A DNA stretch of 64,000 nt, from assembly GCF_029961155.1 (NCBI RefSeq), contig NZ_JASBRH010000009.1:62001-126000 (forward strand). Direction: 5' to 3'. Below, in pieces: positions 16,961 to 25,724 of the stretch. Below the pieces are notes generated by a model. The model had not been told where the DNA came from. It made no database searches and saw nothing but the letters and a program-made list of their open reading frames with translations. The position numbers were made by a program, and so were the translations under genes. The stretch is from Pontibacterium granulatum. GTDB taxonomy: Bacteria > Pseudomonadota > Gammaproteobacteria > Pseudomonadales > Balneatricaceae. Position 1 is the stretch's first letter, and each line of letters opens with the position of its first letter.

Positions 16961-17818
16961 ATGCCATATACCCACTTTTTACAGTCCTGGCTGAAAGGCT
17001 ACAGCCAGATCATGCTGCAGAGCTCCTGCCTGACCGGATTATTGTTCCTATTGGGCATCGGGCTTAACTCTGTGCCGATGCTGCTTGGCGGCATTCTGGG
17101 TGGTTTTATTGCAACACTGCTGAGCACTCTATTTCGGCCCTCCGACGCGCTGCATCAGGGGTTGTGCGGGTTTAATGGTGCGTTGGTGGGTATCGCGGGC
17201 GTATTCTTCCTGCAACCGTCAGTAGCCAGCCTGAGCCTGATCGTGATATGTACCCTTAGCGCGACGCTACTCACTCGCAGTTTGCAGCGTTCGTCGCTAC
17301 CGGGATTCACCGCCCCTTTTGTCGTTACCACCTGGGTCATGCTCGCTGCAGCTTCATTGCTTGGCATCCCAACCTCAGATCTCCCTGTGTTGCAATCTGA
17401 CCTCCCTCTGCTCTCTAGCACCCTTCTTGGTATCGGACAGGTGATGTTTCAGGGGGATATACTTGCGGGAAGCTGTTTTGTACTGGGCCTGATATTCAGC
17501 AGCGGGCGCCATGCTGCATTAGCTCTGATCGGCAGTGCGGCAGGTTGCTGCGCGATCCTGATCCCCGGCGTATCAGAAACACTGGTAACAAACGGCCTCT
17601 ACAGCTTTAATCCGGCCCTGACTGCCATAGCACTGAGTACCTCCGCATCTTGCTATCCAATCTTACGGCTAGTCACTGGAATAGCGGCCTCGGTATTCTT
17701 CACGCATCTGTTTGTACTTACAGAGTTCCCCGCTCTGACTGCGCCCTTCGTATTGGCAACCTGGAGCACTTTCGGACTGGAACGGTTATTACGCAGGCCA
17801 TCGACCGCCGTGAGTTAA
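16961..17818 (+). CDS. Urea transporter (UT family)
   Basis: 285 residues, about ten membrane helices in two homologous halves, matching bacterial UT length. The duplicated signature is HQGLCGFNGALVGIAG in the first half and TNGLYSFNPALTAIAL in the second, with LPGFTAPFV and FPALTAPFVLATW following each. UT proteins are urea channels. No urease lies in this window, but guanidinobutyrase (19110), which releases urea, is 1.3 kb away, so urea release or exchange is a reasonable role (inference). It starts 79 bases after the cupin gene. Confidence 0.88.
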   Translation: MPYTHFLQSWLKGYSQIMLQSSCLTGLLFLLGIGLNSVPMLLGGILGGFIATLLSTLFRPSDALHQGLCGFNGALVGIAGVFFLQPSVASLSLIVICTLSATLLTRSLQRSSLPGFTAPFVVTTWVMLAAASLLGIPTSDLPVLQSDLPLLSSTLLGIGQVMFQGDILAGSCFVLGLIFSSGRHAALALIGSAAGCCAILIPGVSETLVTNGLYSFNPALTAIALSTSASCYPILRLVTGIAASVFFTHLFVLTEFPALTAPFVLATWSTFGLERLLRRPSTAVS

Positions 17819-17912
17819 GCCGCGATCTAGTGATGTGGCGTTTTTGAAGGGTAATCGGTTTATCAACCATACTTAGTGGAAGAAACCACCATGATAAGCT
17901 GGGGATCCAACC

Positions 17913-18122
17913 ATGGCCATGACGAAAACCATCACCGTTTCCAATGAAGTATACGCAGCAATTGTGGCGCGCCGTTTAAGCAAAGACGAATCAGAGAATG
18001 CCATCCTAAGCCGTATCCTTGTCGCAGCGGGAAATGCCAAAGAGGTGCACGCTCATGCGCATAAAGATGAGGACGATGCGCACCTGATCCTAGACAGCGA
18101 CATGGACCATATCAGCGAGTAA
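17913..18122 (+). CDS. Small ribbon-helix-helix-like protein with His/Asp-rich tail
   Basis: 69 residues. The N-terminal part (TKTITVSNEVYAAIVARRLS) and following helix resemble ribbon-helix-helix antitoxin or DUF7557-type domains. The C-terminal third is rich in His and Asp (EVHAHAHKDEDDAHLILDSD), suggesting metal binding. GGGGATCCAACC precedes the ATG at 17913. An overlapping 18-residue frame (17891-17947, MISWGSNHGHDENHHRFQ) has its own GGAAG site and may be a leader peptide. No toxin gene is adjacent. The function is not known. Confidence 0.55.
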   Translation: MAMTKTITVSNEVYAAIVARRLSKDESENAILSRILVAAGNAKEVHAHAHKDEDDAHLILDSDMDHISE

Positions 18123-18160
18123 ACGCCATATCCATTGGTAACGCTATTTAGAAACGAAAA

Positions 18161-18197
18161 CGGCCTGAAAGCGCGCTACGATTTTTCAGGCCGTCTG
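18161..18197 (+). terminator. Terminator-like hairpin
   Basis: ACGGCCTGAAA ... TTTCAGGCCGT inverted repeat with a 13-base loop, 38 bases after the RHH-like gene. It is followed by CTGTTT. Confidence 0.6.
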
Positions 18198-18286
18198 TTT
18201 ACCTTACCTACCTTAGTTCGGTGGCATCATTTTTATAACCTACGGCGTTAAACATCACGCCAGACACCCTTCGCACCCTTACGGGC

Positions 18287-18391
18287 TCACCATTCTTTAT
18301 ACAACTCGACAACAGAGCCTGCGATCAACACCCAACCGATCGCGATACCGGTAAACAACCCTAAACCTGCGAGAATAACCAGTGCGTCCAT
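18287..18391 (-). CDS. Very small single-span membrane protein (34 residues)
   Basis: The ATG at 18391 has a strong site, GAGGGGAAGCAG. The product MDALVILAGLGLFTGIAIGW, then VLIAGSVVELYKEW, is one hydrophobic helix with a short charged tail. No family is recognised. A longer frame to 18481 exists but lacks a ribosome binding site. Its promoter would lie in the AT-rich stretch at about 18400-18440. Confidence 0.5.
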   Translation of the reverse strand: MDALVILAGLGLFTGIAIGWVLIAGSVVELYKEW

Positions 18392-18617
18392 CTGCTTCCC
18401 CTCTATGCTTTGTATAGTTATTGTATATACAAATCTAGAACAAATTCCTGGTTTATCAAGAAGATGGGATTTAAGACGCACACTATAGACACATTCGACC
18501 TAATTGATGACCGGACTACGGACGCAACAGAGGAGCAAAGTAGATGCCATTACGCCGCGCTTTCCAGCGCAATGGCAGGGAGATAGCAGGCGTAGAAACG
18601 CCCGTCTGTGAAGCGAC

Positions 18618-18992
18618 TTAGAACAGGAATCCAGCGTGCTGTCGGGCCACCGTGAAGGTCGCGGCAAAAGCAGCCAGAGCTACAGCAGCAAGTACCAACT
18701 GAACGGGTTTAGAGCCTGCCTGTTTCAGAGAGATGATACCCAGCGCAACATAGGCCACCAGACCGATCAGCTTCTCAGTCAGCCAGCCGTCAACGAATGG
18801 GTACTGTCCAATCGAAACACACAACCCCGCTGCAGAAAGCAGCACAAGCAACAACATGACTCCCGCGCCTTTCAACGCCAGCGGATGACTCGCCTTTGCA
18901 CTGCCAGCCAGTGACAGCAGTGTACGACCCAGGAATATGAGCAAACTGATCGCCACCGCCGCGAGGTGAACTTTCAGGATAATTGGGTACAT
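18618..18992 (-). CDS. SirB-family membrane protein
   Basis: 124 residues with four membrane helices, normal for the SirB/SirB2 family. Typical features are the start YPIILKVHLAAVAISLLIFL, then GRTLL, and the motif DGWLTEKLIGLVAYVALG. Members are conserved in gammaproteobacteria, named after an invasion-gene regulator locus, and have no established biochemical role. It is monocistronic. AAAAGGATCAACCG precedes the ATG. Confidence 0.85.
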   Translation of the reverse strand: MYPIILKVHLAAVAISLLIFLGRTLLSLAGSAKASHPLALKGAGVMLLLVLLSAAGLCVSIGQYPFVDGWLTEKLIGLVAYVALGIISLKQAGSKPVQLVLAAVALAAFAATFTVARQHAGFLF

Positions 18993-19109
18993 CGGTTGAT
19001 CCTTTTATCGTTATTGAGTATTTCTTCACGTCATTAAAGCAGAAAGCGACGAGCCGGACTTCGCCCGAAAGTCCCACTCGCCGCTTTAATTACGACAACG
19101 TTTTAAGAA

Positions 19110-20069
19110 TTAGCGTGTAACGTAGTTAACACCTGGCAGTACACACAGCATTTCGTACAGCAGGTTGGCAGCAACCACAGAGGTATTGCGGCTGGTATCG
19201 AATGGCGGGGATACTTCCACCAGGTCACAACCCACAACGTCCAGGCCCTTACAACCACGCACGATTTCGATACCCTGCATGACGGTCAGACCGCCCACTT
19301 CCGCAGTACCGGTACCCGGTGCAAACGCTGGATCCAAGCCGTCGATATCAAAGCTGATATGCACGGGACCACCACCCACTTTCTCACGCACCTCTTCCAT
19401 CAGTGGCGCCAGGGATTTGTGCCAGCACTCTTCCGCCTGTACAACGCGGAATCCCTGATCACGGGACCAATCGTATTCATCGATAGAGTAACCGGTACCA
19501 CGCAGGCCGATCTGTACGACACGGTCACAATCCAGCAAACCTTCCTCAACCGCACGACGGAAAGGCGTGCCGTGGGCGATCTTCTCGCCAAACATCTCAT
19601 CGTTGATATCCGCGTGCGCATCCACGTGAATCAGGCCCACAGGGCCATGCTTCTTCTTCAGAGCGCGCAGGATTGGCAGCGCGATGGTGTGGTCACCACC
19701 GATGGTCAGTGGGGTCACGCCCTTCTCCATCACTTCGTCGTAGTAATCTTCGATGATCTGAATGCTTTTCTGCAGGTTGAAGGTGTTGATCGGTACATCA
19801 CCGATATCGGCAACGGTCAGGCTGTTGAACGGATCAGCGCCGGTGGATACGTTAAACGGACGCAACATACGGGATTCATCACGGATCTCACGCGGCGCCA
19901 GACGGGCACCCGGACGGTTGGAGGCACCAATATCAAACGGCACACCGATAAACGCTGCATCCAGCTCTTCAGATAGCTCTACGGCTGGCAGACGCATAAA
20001 GGTTGCTGGACCACCGAAGCGTGGCATCTCGTTACCGCTCATTGGCTGGTAAAACTTTTTCTCAGACAT
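19110..20069 (-). CDS. gbuA: Guanidinobutyrase/agmatinase (ureohydrolase)
   Basis: 319 residues. It hydrolyses a guanidino compound to an amine plus urea. Binuclear manganese ligands are visible in LTIGGDHTIALPILRALKKK, then HVDAHADIND and FDIDGLDP, with EVGGL and EVSPPFDTS also conserved. The start NEMPRFGGPATFMRLP and the block EECWHKSLAPLMEEVREKVG are very like Pseudomonas guanidinobutyrase GbuA (from memory), more so than SpeB. It lies next to a GABA-type aminotransferase and gabD on the same strand, which supports 4-guanidinobutyrate as substrate and GABA as product. AGAGGTAACCCA precedes the ATG. An agmatinase or guanidinopropionase role is the alternative. Confidence 0.85.
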   Translation of the reverse strand: MSEKKFYQPMSGNEMPRFGGPATFMRLPAVELSEELDAAFIGVPFDIGASNRPGARLAPREIRDESRMLRPFNVSTGADPFNSLTVADIGDVPINTFNLQKSIQIIEDYYDEVMEKGVTPLTIGGDHTIALPILRALKKKHGPVGLIHVDAHADINDEMFGEKIAHGTPFRRAVEEGLLDCDRVVQIGLRGTGYSIDEYDWSRDQGFRVVQAEECWHKSLAPLMEEVREKVGGGPVHISFDIDGLDPAFAPGTGTAEVGGLTVMQGIEIVRGCKGLDVVGCDLVEVSPPFDTSRNTSVVAANLLYEMLCVLPGVNYVTR

Positions 20070-20304
20070 TGGGTTACCTCTTCACAGACGGCTTGTCATT
20101 GTTGTTTTGGCGATAACACTGAAATTCAGTGACGCGATACCCTATTTATAGACCGGATCACTAACGGCTTATATAAACAGATAAATGACTTAATATTTGC
20201 ACATCCAAATATTAATAAATATACCACCTGATAGCTGCACAGCATTGCTTAAAAGAGAACAGCCTGTGGCGAATGAAAAGATCCATGAAGGGAGAATAAA
20301 ACGT

Positions 20305-20395
20305 GTAGGTTGGTCATCGCGAAGCGATGCCCAACAAGTCGACTCAAAATTGCTACTTATACCGCTGGGCTTCGCGTTGCGAAGGCCAACCTACA
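20305..20395. repeat. Two head-to-head GTAGGTTGG-family palindromes
   Basis: GTAGGTTGGTCATCGCGAAG, then CGATGCCCAAC (20305-20335), and the inverted copy CTGGGCTTCGCGTTGCGAAG, then GCCAACCTAC (20365-20394). This is a BIME-like pair. The 565-base gap 20070-20634 otherwise holds the AT-rich gbuA promoter (about 20095-20225), a terminator at 20438 and a GC-rich stretch at 20540-20620 with a CCCGCGC/GCGCGGG inverted repeat. Confidence 0.75.
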
Positions 20396-20437
20396 ACCAA
20401 GTCGCTGTATCGGATTCGCGCTATCTGGCGAGAAACC

Positions 20438-20469
20438 AAAAAAGAGGGGGAACAAGGTTCCCCCCTAAA
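20438..20469 (-). terminator. Terminator for the aminotransferase/gabD operon
   Basis: On the minus strand the hairpin GGGGGGAACCTTGTTCCCCC is followed by TCTTTTTTGG, about 170 bases after the aminotransferase stop codon. Confidence 0.75.
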
Positions 20470-20634
20470 AGATTGATCGTTGAAGACCAAACAACGGAGC
20501 CAGAAACTCGCAAAAGTTTCTATAGTGCAAGAAAGCACCAGGGTTAACCGGACGGGTCATCACCCCCACCCGGCTGGTGAGGCACCCTACCCGCGCAACC
20601 CTGATAGAGCGCGGGAGGGCTCTTACATACTTGC

Positions 20635-21987
20635 TTAGTCGACCAGCAAACCTTCACGGGTCACGTAATCCAGCGTGTCCTGCAGACCTTTGCTGAATTT
20701 TTCGATCATCTCATCGATCTGCTCGGTGGTGATGATCAGTGGCGGACAGAACGCCAGGGAAGAACCTGCTACCGCGCGGGTGATCATGCCGTGGTTCTGA
20801 CACGCCTGCTGCGCGAAACCGCCCACAGCACCACCTTCGAATGCCTGACCGGTCTTCTTGTTCGCAACGAACTCGACCGCTGCGATCAGACCTTCGCCGC
20901 GAATCTCACCCACCAGCGGGTGATCTTTAAACTCAGCCAGACGCTTCTGCATGTAGTCGCCCATCTCAGCCGCGTGGCCGAAGATGTTGTCACGCTCGTA
21001 GATCTCCAGCGTTTTCAGGGCAACGGCTGCAGCGGCCGGGTGACCCGAGTAGGTGTAACCGTGGCCGAAAACACCTACCTGGGCACTCGGTTCGATCATC
21101 GCCTCGTACATATCACCGCGAATGACAGACGCACTGATCGGCATGTACGCGGAAGACAGCTGCTTCGCCAGGGTCATCATGTCCGGCTTCTGGATGTTCA
21201 TGGTGGTGCAACCGAAATCGTTACCGGTACGACCGAAACCAGTGATCACCTCATCTGCCCAGAACAGGATGTCGTACTTGTTCAGGATCGCCTGAACCTT
21301 CTCGTAGTACCCCTTCGGCGGCACGATTACACCGCTGGCACCGGTGATCGGCTCTGCGATAAACGCGGCGATGGTTTCCGGACCTTCTTTCAGGATCAGC
21401 TGTTCCAGGTTGTTGGTAATACGGTCAACAAACTGTGCTTCGCTCTCACCCGGCAGCGCGCCACGGTAGTAGTGCGGTGCGTCGGTACGCAGGATACCCA
21501 GCGCTTCAAACGGCAGATCAAAGTGGGTGTGGTTAGGCACCAGACCGGTCAGCGATGCAGACGCTACGGTCACACCGTGGTACGCACGCTCACGCGCAAT
21601 GATTTTGCGTTTCTCAGGCTTACCGATCGCGTTGAAGTAGTAACGCAGCATTTTCACGTGGCTGTCGTTGGCATCACTACCGGAGTTACCAAAGAACACC
21701 TTGGCGTTTTCAACCGGTACCATCGCGTTCAGCTTATCCGCCAGATCCATGCCCACCTGGTGAGTCTTACCACCGAACATGTGGGAGTAGCACAGCTTAC
21801 CCATTTGCTCGTTTACGGTGTCGATCAGCTCACGGTTGTTGTAACCGAGAGAGGTACACCACAGGCCCGCCAGACCTTCCAGGTACTGTTTGCCGTTATT
21901 GTCGTAAACGTAGATACCGTCACCGCGCTCCAGCGTCAGAGTTTCGGTCGCTTTCAGGTTAGTCGTTGGGTAAATAATTCCGCTCAT
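20635..21987 (-). CDS. Class III omega-amino acid aminotransferase (GABA/polyamine type)
   Basis: 450 residues from the ATG at 21987 (MSGIIYPTTNLKATETLTLE), which has GAGGTGAGAAAT upstream; three residues could be added. A PLP-dependent fold type I enzyme: LEGLAGLWCTSLGYNN, FFGNSGSDANDSHVKMLRYY, FWADEVITGFGRTGNDFG (PLP Asp) and TLAKQLSSAYMPIS (Schiff-base Lys). It follows gabD by 18 bases in one operon and lies beside guanidinobutyrase. The likely reaction is GABA (or 5-aminovalerate or a related amine) plus pyruvate to succinate semialdehyde plus alanine. Amino donor specificity cannot be proved from sequence. Confidence 0.88.
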   Translation of the reverse strand: MSGIIYPTTNLKATETLTLERGDGIYVYDNNGKQYLEGLAGLWCTSLGYNNRELIDTVNEQMGKLCYSHMFGGKTHQVGMDLADKLNAMVPVENAKVFFGNSGSDANDSHVKMLRYYFNAIGKPEKRKIIARERAYHGVTVASASLTGLVPNHTHFDLPFEALGILRTDAPHYYRGALPGESEAQFVDRITNNLEQLILKEGPETIAAFIAEPITGASGVIVPPKGYYEKVQAILNKYDILFWADEVITGFGRTGNDFGCTTMNIQKPDMMTLAKQLSSAYMPISASVIRGDMYEAMIEPSAQVGVFGHGYTYSGHPAAAAVALKTLEIYERDNIFGHAAEMGDYMQKRLAEFKDHPLVGEIRGEGLIAAVEFVANKKTGQAFEGGAVGGFAQQACQNHGMITRAVAGSSLAFCPPLIITTEQIDEMIEKFSKGLQDTLDYVTREGLLVD

Positions 21988-22005
21988 ATTTCTCACCTCT
22001 GCGCC

Positions 22006-23463
22006 TTACAGGCCGCCCATGCAGATGTATTTTGTTTCCAGATAATCATCCAGACCGTACTTGGAACCTTCACGGCCCTGACCAGACTCTTTCACACCAC
22101 CAAACGGGATAATTTCGGAGCTGATCGCTGTCTCGTTCACGCCCACCATGCCGTAGTCGATACCTTCGGAGACGCGCCATACGCGACCCAGGTCGTTGGT
22201 GTAGACGTAAGATGCCAGACCGAACTCGGTGTCGTTCGCCATCGCGATCGCTTCCTCTTCGGTGCTGAACTTGAATACCGGCGCAACCGGACCAAAGATC
22301 TCCTCTTTGAACAGAGGCATGTCTGCGGTTACGTTGGTCAGTACTGTTGGCTCGTAGAAGTGGGAGCCCAGTTCACTCACCTGACCACCAACCTCAACAG
22401 TTGCGCCCTGTTCGACTGCAGTTGCAACTTTCGCGTGGATATCTGCAACCGCCTTCTCGGTAATGACAGGACCGTGCGTGGTGCTCTCTTCCAGACCGTT
22501 ACCGATACGGAACTCTTTTACCGCAGCAGTGAATTTCTCAACGAACGCATCGTAGATACCTTCCTGCACCAGCAGACGGTTGGCACAGATACAGGTCTGG
22601 CCGGAGTTGCGGTATTTGGAGACCAGAGCACCTGCAACGGCTTTATCCAGATCCGCGTCATCAAACACGATTACCGGTGCGTTGCCGCCCAGCTCCATGG
22701 AGGTGCGTTTAACAGTGTCCGCACACTGCTTCATCAGCAGCTTACCCACACCGGTAGAACCGGTGAACGTCAGTTTCTTCACGGTTGGGTTTGAGGTCAT
22801 CTCACCACCGACAGCTGGTGCATCTGCGCTTGGCAGGACACTGAACAGACCCGCAGGTACACCTGCACGCTCACCCAGCTCAGCCAGTGCCAGCGCAGAC
22901 AGTGGGGTTTCAGCCGCAGGTTTCAGTACGATTGCACAACCTACCGCCAGCGCAGGACCCACCTTGCGGGTGATCATCGCATTCGGGAAGTTCCACGGCG
23001 TGATCGCAGCCACAACACCTACCGGCTGTTTGATCACGATGCTGCGACGGTCAGCGGTGGAGGGCAGTACATCGCCGTATACACGCTTACCTTCTTCAGC
23101 AAACCATTTCATGAAGGACGCGCCGTACATTACTTCGCCGCGGGATTCGAACAGCGGCTTACCCTGCTCGGCAGTCATCAGGATCGCCAGGTCTTCCTGG
23201 TTTTCCAGCATCAGGTTGTACCAACGCTCAAGGATGTCCGAGCGGGACTTGGCTGGCAGCGCTTTCCAGGATGCCATCGCTTTCTCAGCGGCATCGATGG
23301 CACGTTTAGCCTCGTCTGCACCTACGCTGGCAACGTTTGCCAGAACTTCGCCGGTAGCAGGGTTACGTACTTCGAAGGTTGCGCCGGTGTCACCGTCAAC
23401 CCACTGACCATCGATGTATGCCTGGGTTTTCAGCAGGCTGTTGTCTTTTAACTGAATGCTCAT
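22006..23463 (-). CDS. gabD: Succinate-semialdehyde dehydrogenase (NADP+)
   Basis: 485 residues, full length for GabD. Family features: start LLKTQAYIDGQWVDGDTGAT, NFPNAMITRKVGPALAVGCA, TFTGSTGVGKLL, general-base Glu in MELGGNAPVIVFDDADLDKA, and catalytic Cys in YRNSGQTCICANRLLVQ. It converts succinate semialdehyde (and often glutarate semialdehyde) to the acid for the TCA cycle. It is the first gene of the operon with the aminotransferase. GCAAGAGAGATCAATAAAAA lies before the ATG. The promoter is within 23464-23600. Confidence 0.93.
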   Translation of the reverse strand: MSIQLKDNSLLKTQAYIDGQWVDGDTGATFEVRNPATGEVLANVASVGADEAKRAIDAAEKAMASWKALPAKSRSDILERWYNLMLENQEDLAILMTAEQGKPLFESRGEVMYGASFMKWFAEEGKRVYGDVLPSTADRRSIVIKQPVGVVAAITPWNFPNAMITRKVGPALAVGCAIVLKPAAETPLSALALAELGERAGVPAGLFSVLPSADAPAVGGEMTSNPTVKKLTFTGSTGVGKLLMKQCADTVKRTSMELGGNAPVIVFDDADLDKAVAGALVSKYRNSGQTCICANRLLVQEGIYDAFVEKFTAAVKEFRIGNGLEESTTHGPVITEKAVADIHAKVATAVEQGATVEVGGQVSELGSHFYEPTVLTNVTADMPLFKEEIFGPVAPVFKFSTEEEAIAMANDTEFGLASYVYTNDLGRVWRVSEGIDYGMVGVNETAISSEIIPFGGVKESGQGREGSKYGLDDYLETKYICMGGL

Positions 23464-23639
23464 TTTTTATTGATCTCTCTTGCAGTAGTTATGTGCACCT
23501 GTAATCCGTGATGTCGTTACAGGCTTGATCAGCTTTTGGTTATTTATAAGTCAGCCTATCTTTTGCTTGTATAAGGATTTGCTAGGGGTTTATTTTGGAT
23601 ATTCAAATGTATGATGGGTTATGTTTGGATATGGCAATG

Positions 23640-23940
23640 GAAAGGAGGAAGGCACAGACCTGAGAGTCACGTCTGCTTTCTGTACCTGAGGTCGCCCTTG
23701 TTGGGCGAGATAAGGGGCGTTGCTGAACCCCCTTATCAATGCCTGCGCGGCCCGCCCGGCAGCCCCGCTACTTGCCCGCTTCGCGGGTTCCCTGTGCGCT
23801 TCACAATCAATCGGCGCTGCGGAACTCGGCCTTCGGCCTCAAACAGTCCTCGCAATCCTTCGATTGACAGTTCCAGTGCTCGGCTACGTAAAGGGGAGTG
23901 AGTCTTGTGCTAATCGAAAACTCAGGAGCCTAACGATTCG
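23640..23940. other. Gene-free region with GC-rich dispersed-repeat-like sequence
   Basis: The gap 23464-24271 (about 800 bases) has no credible gene. The first 180 bases are AT-rich promoter for gabD. From about 23640 to 23900 the sequence is GC-rich and full of small palindromes (CTCGGCCTTCGGCCTC, CCGCTTCGCGGG, GAACCCCCTTATC against AAGGGGCGTTG). It resembles non-coding repeats dispersed in some gammaproteobacteria. Three short palindromic repeats follow at 23943, 24016 and 24058. Confidence 0.4.
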
Positions 23941-23942
23941 GC

Positions 23943-23988
23943 TGTAGGGTAGCCTTCAGGCTACCGGCAGCGTGAACGCTGCCCTACA
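23943..23988. repeat. REP-like palindrome, TGTAGGGCAGC family, copy 3
   Basis: 46-base unit starting TGTAGGGTAGCCTTCAGGCT and ending GTGAACGCTGCCCTACA. Confidence 0.85.
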
Positions 23989-24015
23989 GGTCACAGAGTG
24001 TTGGCAGCTATATCT

Positions 24016-24040
24016 GGTTCCCATGCTCTGCGTGGGAACC
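24016..24040. repeat. GGTTCCCATGC...GTGGGAACC palindrome
   Basis: GGTTCCCATGCTCTGCGTGG followed by GAACC. Same family as the pair at 2814-2876. Confidence 0.75.
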
Positions 24041-24057
24041 AGCACCAATACATATAT

Positions 24058-24089
24058 GTAGGTTGTGCCATTGCTCAGCAATGCCCAAC
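24058..24089. repeat. GTAGGTTGTGCCATTGC palindrome
   Basis: GTAGGTTGTGCCATTGCTCA followed by GCAATGCCCAAC, a member of the GTAGGTTGG family. Confidence 0.75.
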
Positions 24090-24120
24090 ATCCGCCGATC
24101 TGACCACCGCTTACCAAAAA

Positions 24121-24138
24121 TATACCCAGGTAGGTATA
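24121..24138. promoter_or_regulatory. TACCC...GGTA box upstream of puuB-like gene 1
   Basis: TATACCCAGGTAGGTATA is an inverted repeat about 134 bases upstream of the oxidase start at 24272. Compare boxes at 13199, 46058, 55978, 57737 and 57799. Confidence 0.5.
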
Positions 24139-24271
24139 TCTCCGAAATCACCCTTAGACATATCTTGTATACAACAGGAGATAGGCTGACCCTGCGACGT
24201 ATCGCCAGACCTGTCACTACGTACCAAAACAACCGGTACCCAAACCGGTTTGCATAATAATGAGAAAGATT

Positions 24272-25555
24272 ATGTCTGCACCTTCACATACAACATCCTA
24301 TTACGCTGCGTCTGCGAACGATAAAAGCATCCGCCCTGCCCTGACCGGTCAGGTTGAAGCCGATGTCTGCGTGATCGGCGCGGGTTACACCGGCATGTCC
24401 ACCGCCCTGCACCTGGCAGAGGCCGGTTTTAAAGTGGCTGTTGTTGAAGCCACCCGCATCGGCTTTGGCGCGTCCGGCCGCAACGGTGGCCAGATCGTTC
24501 ACAGCTACAGCCGCGATATCGACTTCATCGAAAAACACTACGGTAAAAACACCGGCACCGAGATGGGCAAGATGGCCTTCGAAGGCGGCCGCATCATTCG
24601 CCGCTTCGTAGACCAGTACAACATCCAGTGTGACCTGAAAGATGGCGGCATCTTCGCCGCCTGCAACAGCAAGCAGATGCGCGAGCTGGAAGAGAAAAAG
24701 CAGTTGTGGGAATCCCACGGTCACCAAAATCTGGAGATGCTGTCCGAAACCGATACCCAGAAATACATCGGTACCACCCGCTATAAAGGCGCCCTACTGG
24801 ACAAATCCGGCGGTCACTTCCACCCACTGAACCTGGTGCTGGGTGAAGCGGCGGCGTTCGAATCTCTGGGCGGCGTGATCTACGAAGATTCCCCGGTAAC
24901 ACGCGTGGAAGAAGGCGCTAAAGCCAAGGTTCACACCGCTAAAGGCTGCGTGACTGCAAACTTTGTGGTGGTTGCCGGTAATGCGTACCTGGGCGATCTG
25001 ATCCCTAAACTGCAGGCGAAAGCGATGCCATGTGGTACGCAGGTTGTGACCACTGCGCCACTGACTCCGGAACAGCAGCGCGAACTGCTGCCGCACGATC
25101 AGTGCGTGGAAGACTGCAACTACCTGCTGGATTACTTCCGTCTCTCCGGCGACGGTCGCCTGATCTACGGTGGCGGCGTGACCTACGGCGCGCGCGAACC
25201 GGGCAAGATCGAGTCCCTGATCGTACCGAAGATGCTGAAAACCTTCCCACAAATGCAGGGTGTGAAGATCGACTTTGCCTGGACCGGTAACTTCCTGCTG
25301 ACGCTGATGCGTCTGCCGCAGTTCGGTCGCGTGGGTAACAACATCTATTACGCCCAGGGCTACAGTGGTCACGGTGTCACCTGCTCTCATCTGGCGGGCA
25401 AAGTCTTGTCAGATGCGATCCAGGGTCAGGCGGAACGATATGACGTATTCGCAGGCCTGCCTCAGTACCCGTTCCCGGGCGGCCGGGCACTAAGAATTCC
25501 ATATACCGCAATGGGTGCGTGGTACTACAATCTGCGCGACAAATTGGGTATCTGA
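24272..25555 (+). CDS. Gamma-glutamylputrescine oxidase-like FAD enzyme (PuuB/PauB paralogue 1)
   Basis: 427 residues from the ATG at 24272, which has GAGAAAGATT upstream; an ATG at 24260 adds four residues. The FAD-binding start is VCVIGAGYTGMSTALHLAEA, then GASGRNGGQIVHSYSRDID, and the family end is YYAQGYSGHGVTCSHLAGKV, then PFPGGRALRIPYTAMGAWYY. PuuB oxidises the free amine of gamma-glutamylated polyamines to the aldehyde. Paralogues are at 29566 and 53752. It is followed by an NhaC-type antiporter gene. Which polyamine each paralogue prefers is unknown. Confidence 0.88.
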   Translation: MSAPSHTTSYYAASANDKSIRPALTGQVEADVCVIGAGYTGMSTALHLAEAGFKVAVVEATRIGFGASGRNGGQIVHSYSRDIDFIEKHYGKNTGTEMGKMAFEGGRIIRRFVDQYNIQCDLKDGGIFAACNSKQMRELEEKKQLWESHGHQNLEMLSETDTQKYIGTTRYKGALLDKSGGHFHPLNLVLGEAAAFESLGGVIYEDSPVTRVEEGAKAKVHTAKGCVTANFVVVAGNAYLGDLIPKLQAKAMPCGTQVVTTAPLTPEQQRELLPHDQCVEDCNYLLDYFRLSGDGRLIYGGGVTYGAREPGKIESLIVPKMLKTFPQMQGVKIDFAWTGNFLLTLMRLPQFGRVGNNIYYAQGYSGHGVTCSHLAGKVLSDAIQGQAERYDVFAGLPQYPFPGGRALRIPYTAMGAWYYNLRDKLGI

Positions 25556-25724
25556 TCAACGGACTGATCTCTGACATCAGCACTGCGATCAGGTCCCGGG
25601 GGATCAGTGCCCAAAGCGGATCGACTTCTGCACCAAAGTCACCCCACCGGCGCACTGAACACCCTGGATTGCGGTGCTGTAGAACACCAAGAATCTAAAA
25701 AAAACTATAAGTTAAGGTCTATTC

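Noticed and set aside
20521-20634. Possible riboswitch (guanidine type) upstream of gbuA
   Set aside because: The GC-rich stretch does not match the guanidine-I, -II or -III consensus as far as can be judged by eye, and it is 450 bases from the gbuA start with a terminator between.
20791-22794. 667-codon open frame on the plus strand opposite the aminotransferase and gabD
   Set aside because: It mirrors the codon bias of the genes on the other strand and has no recognisable protein features.
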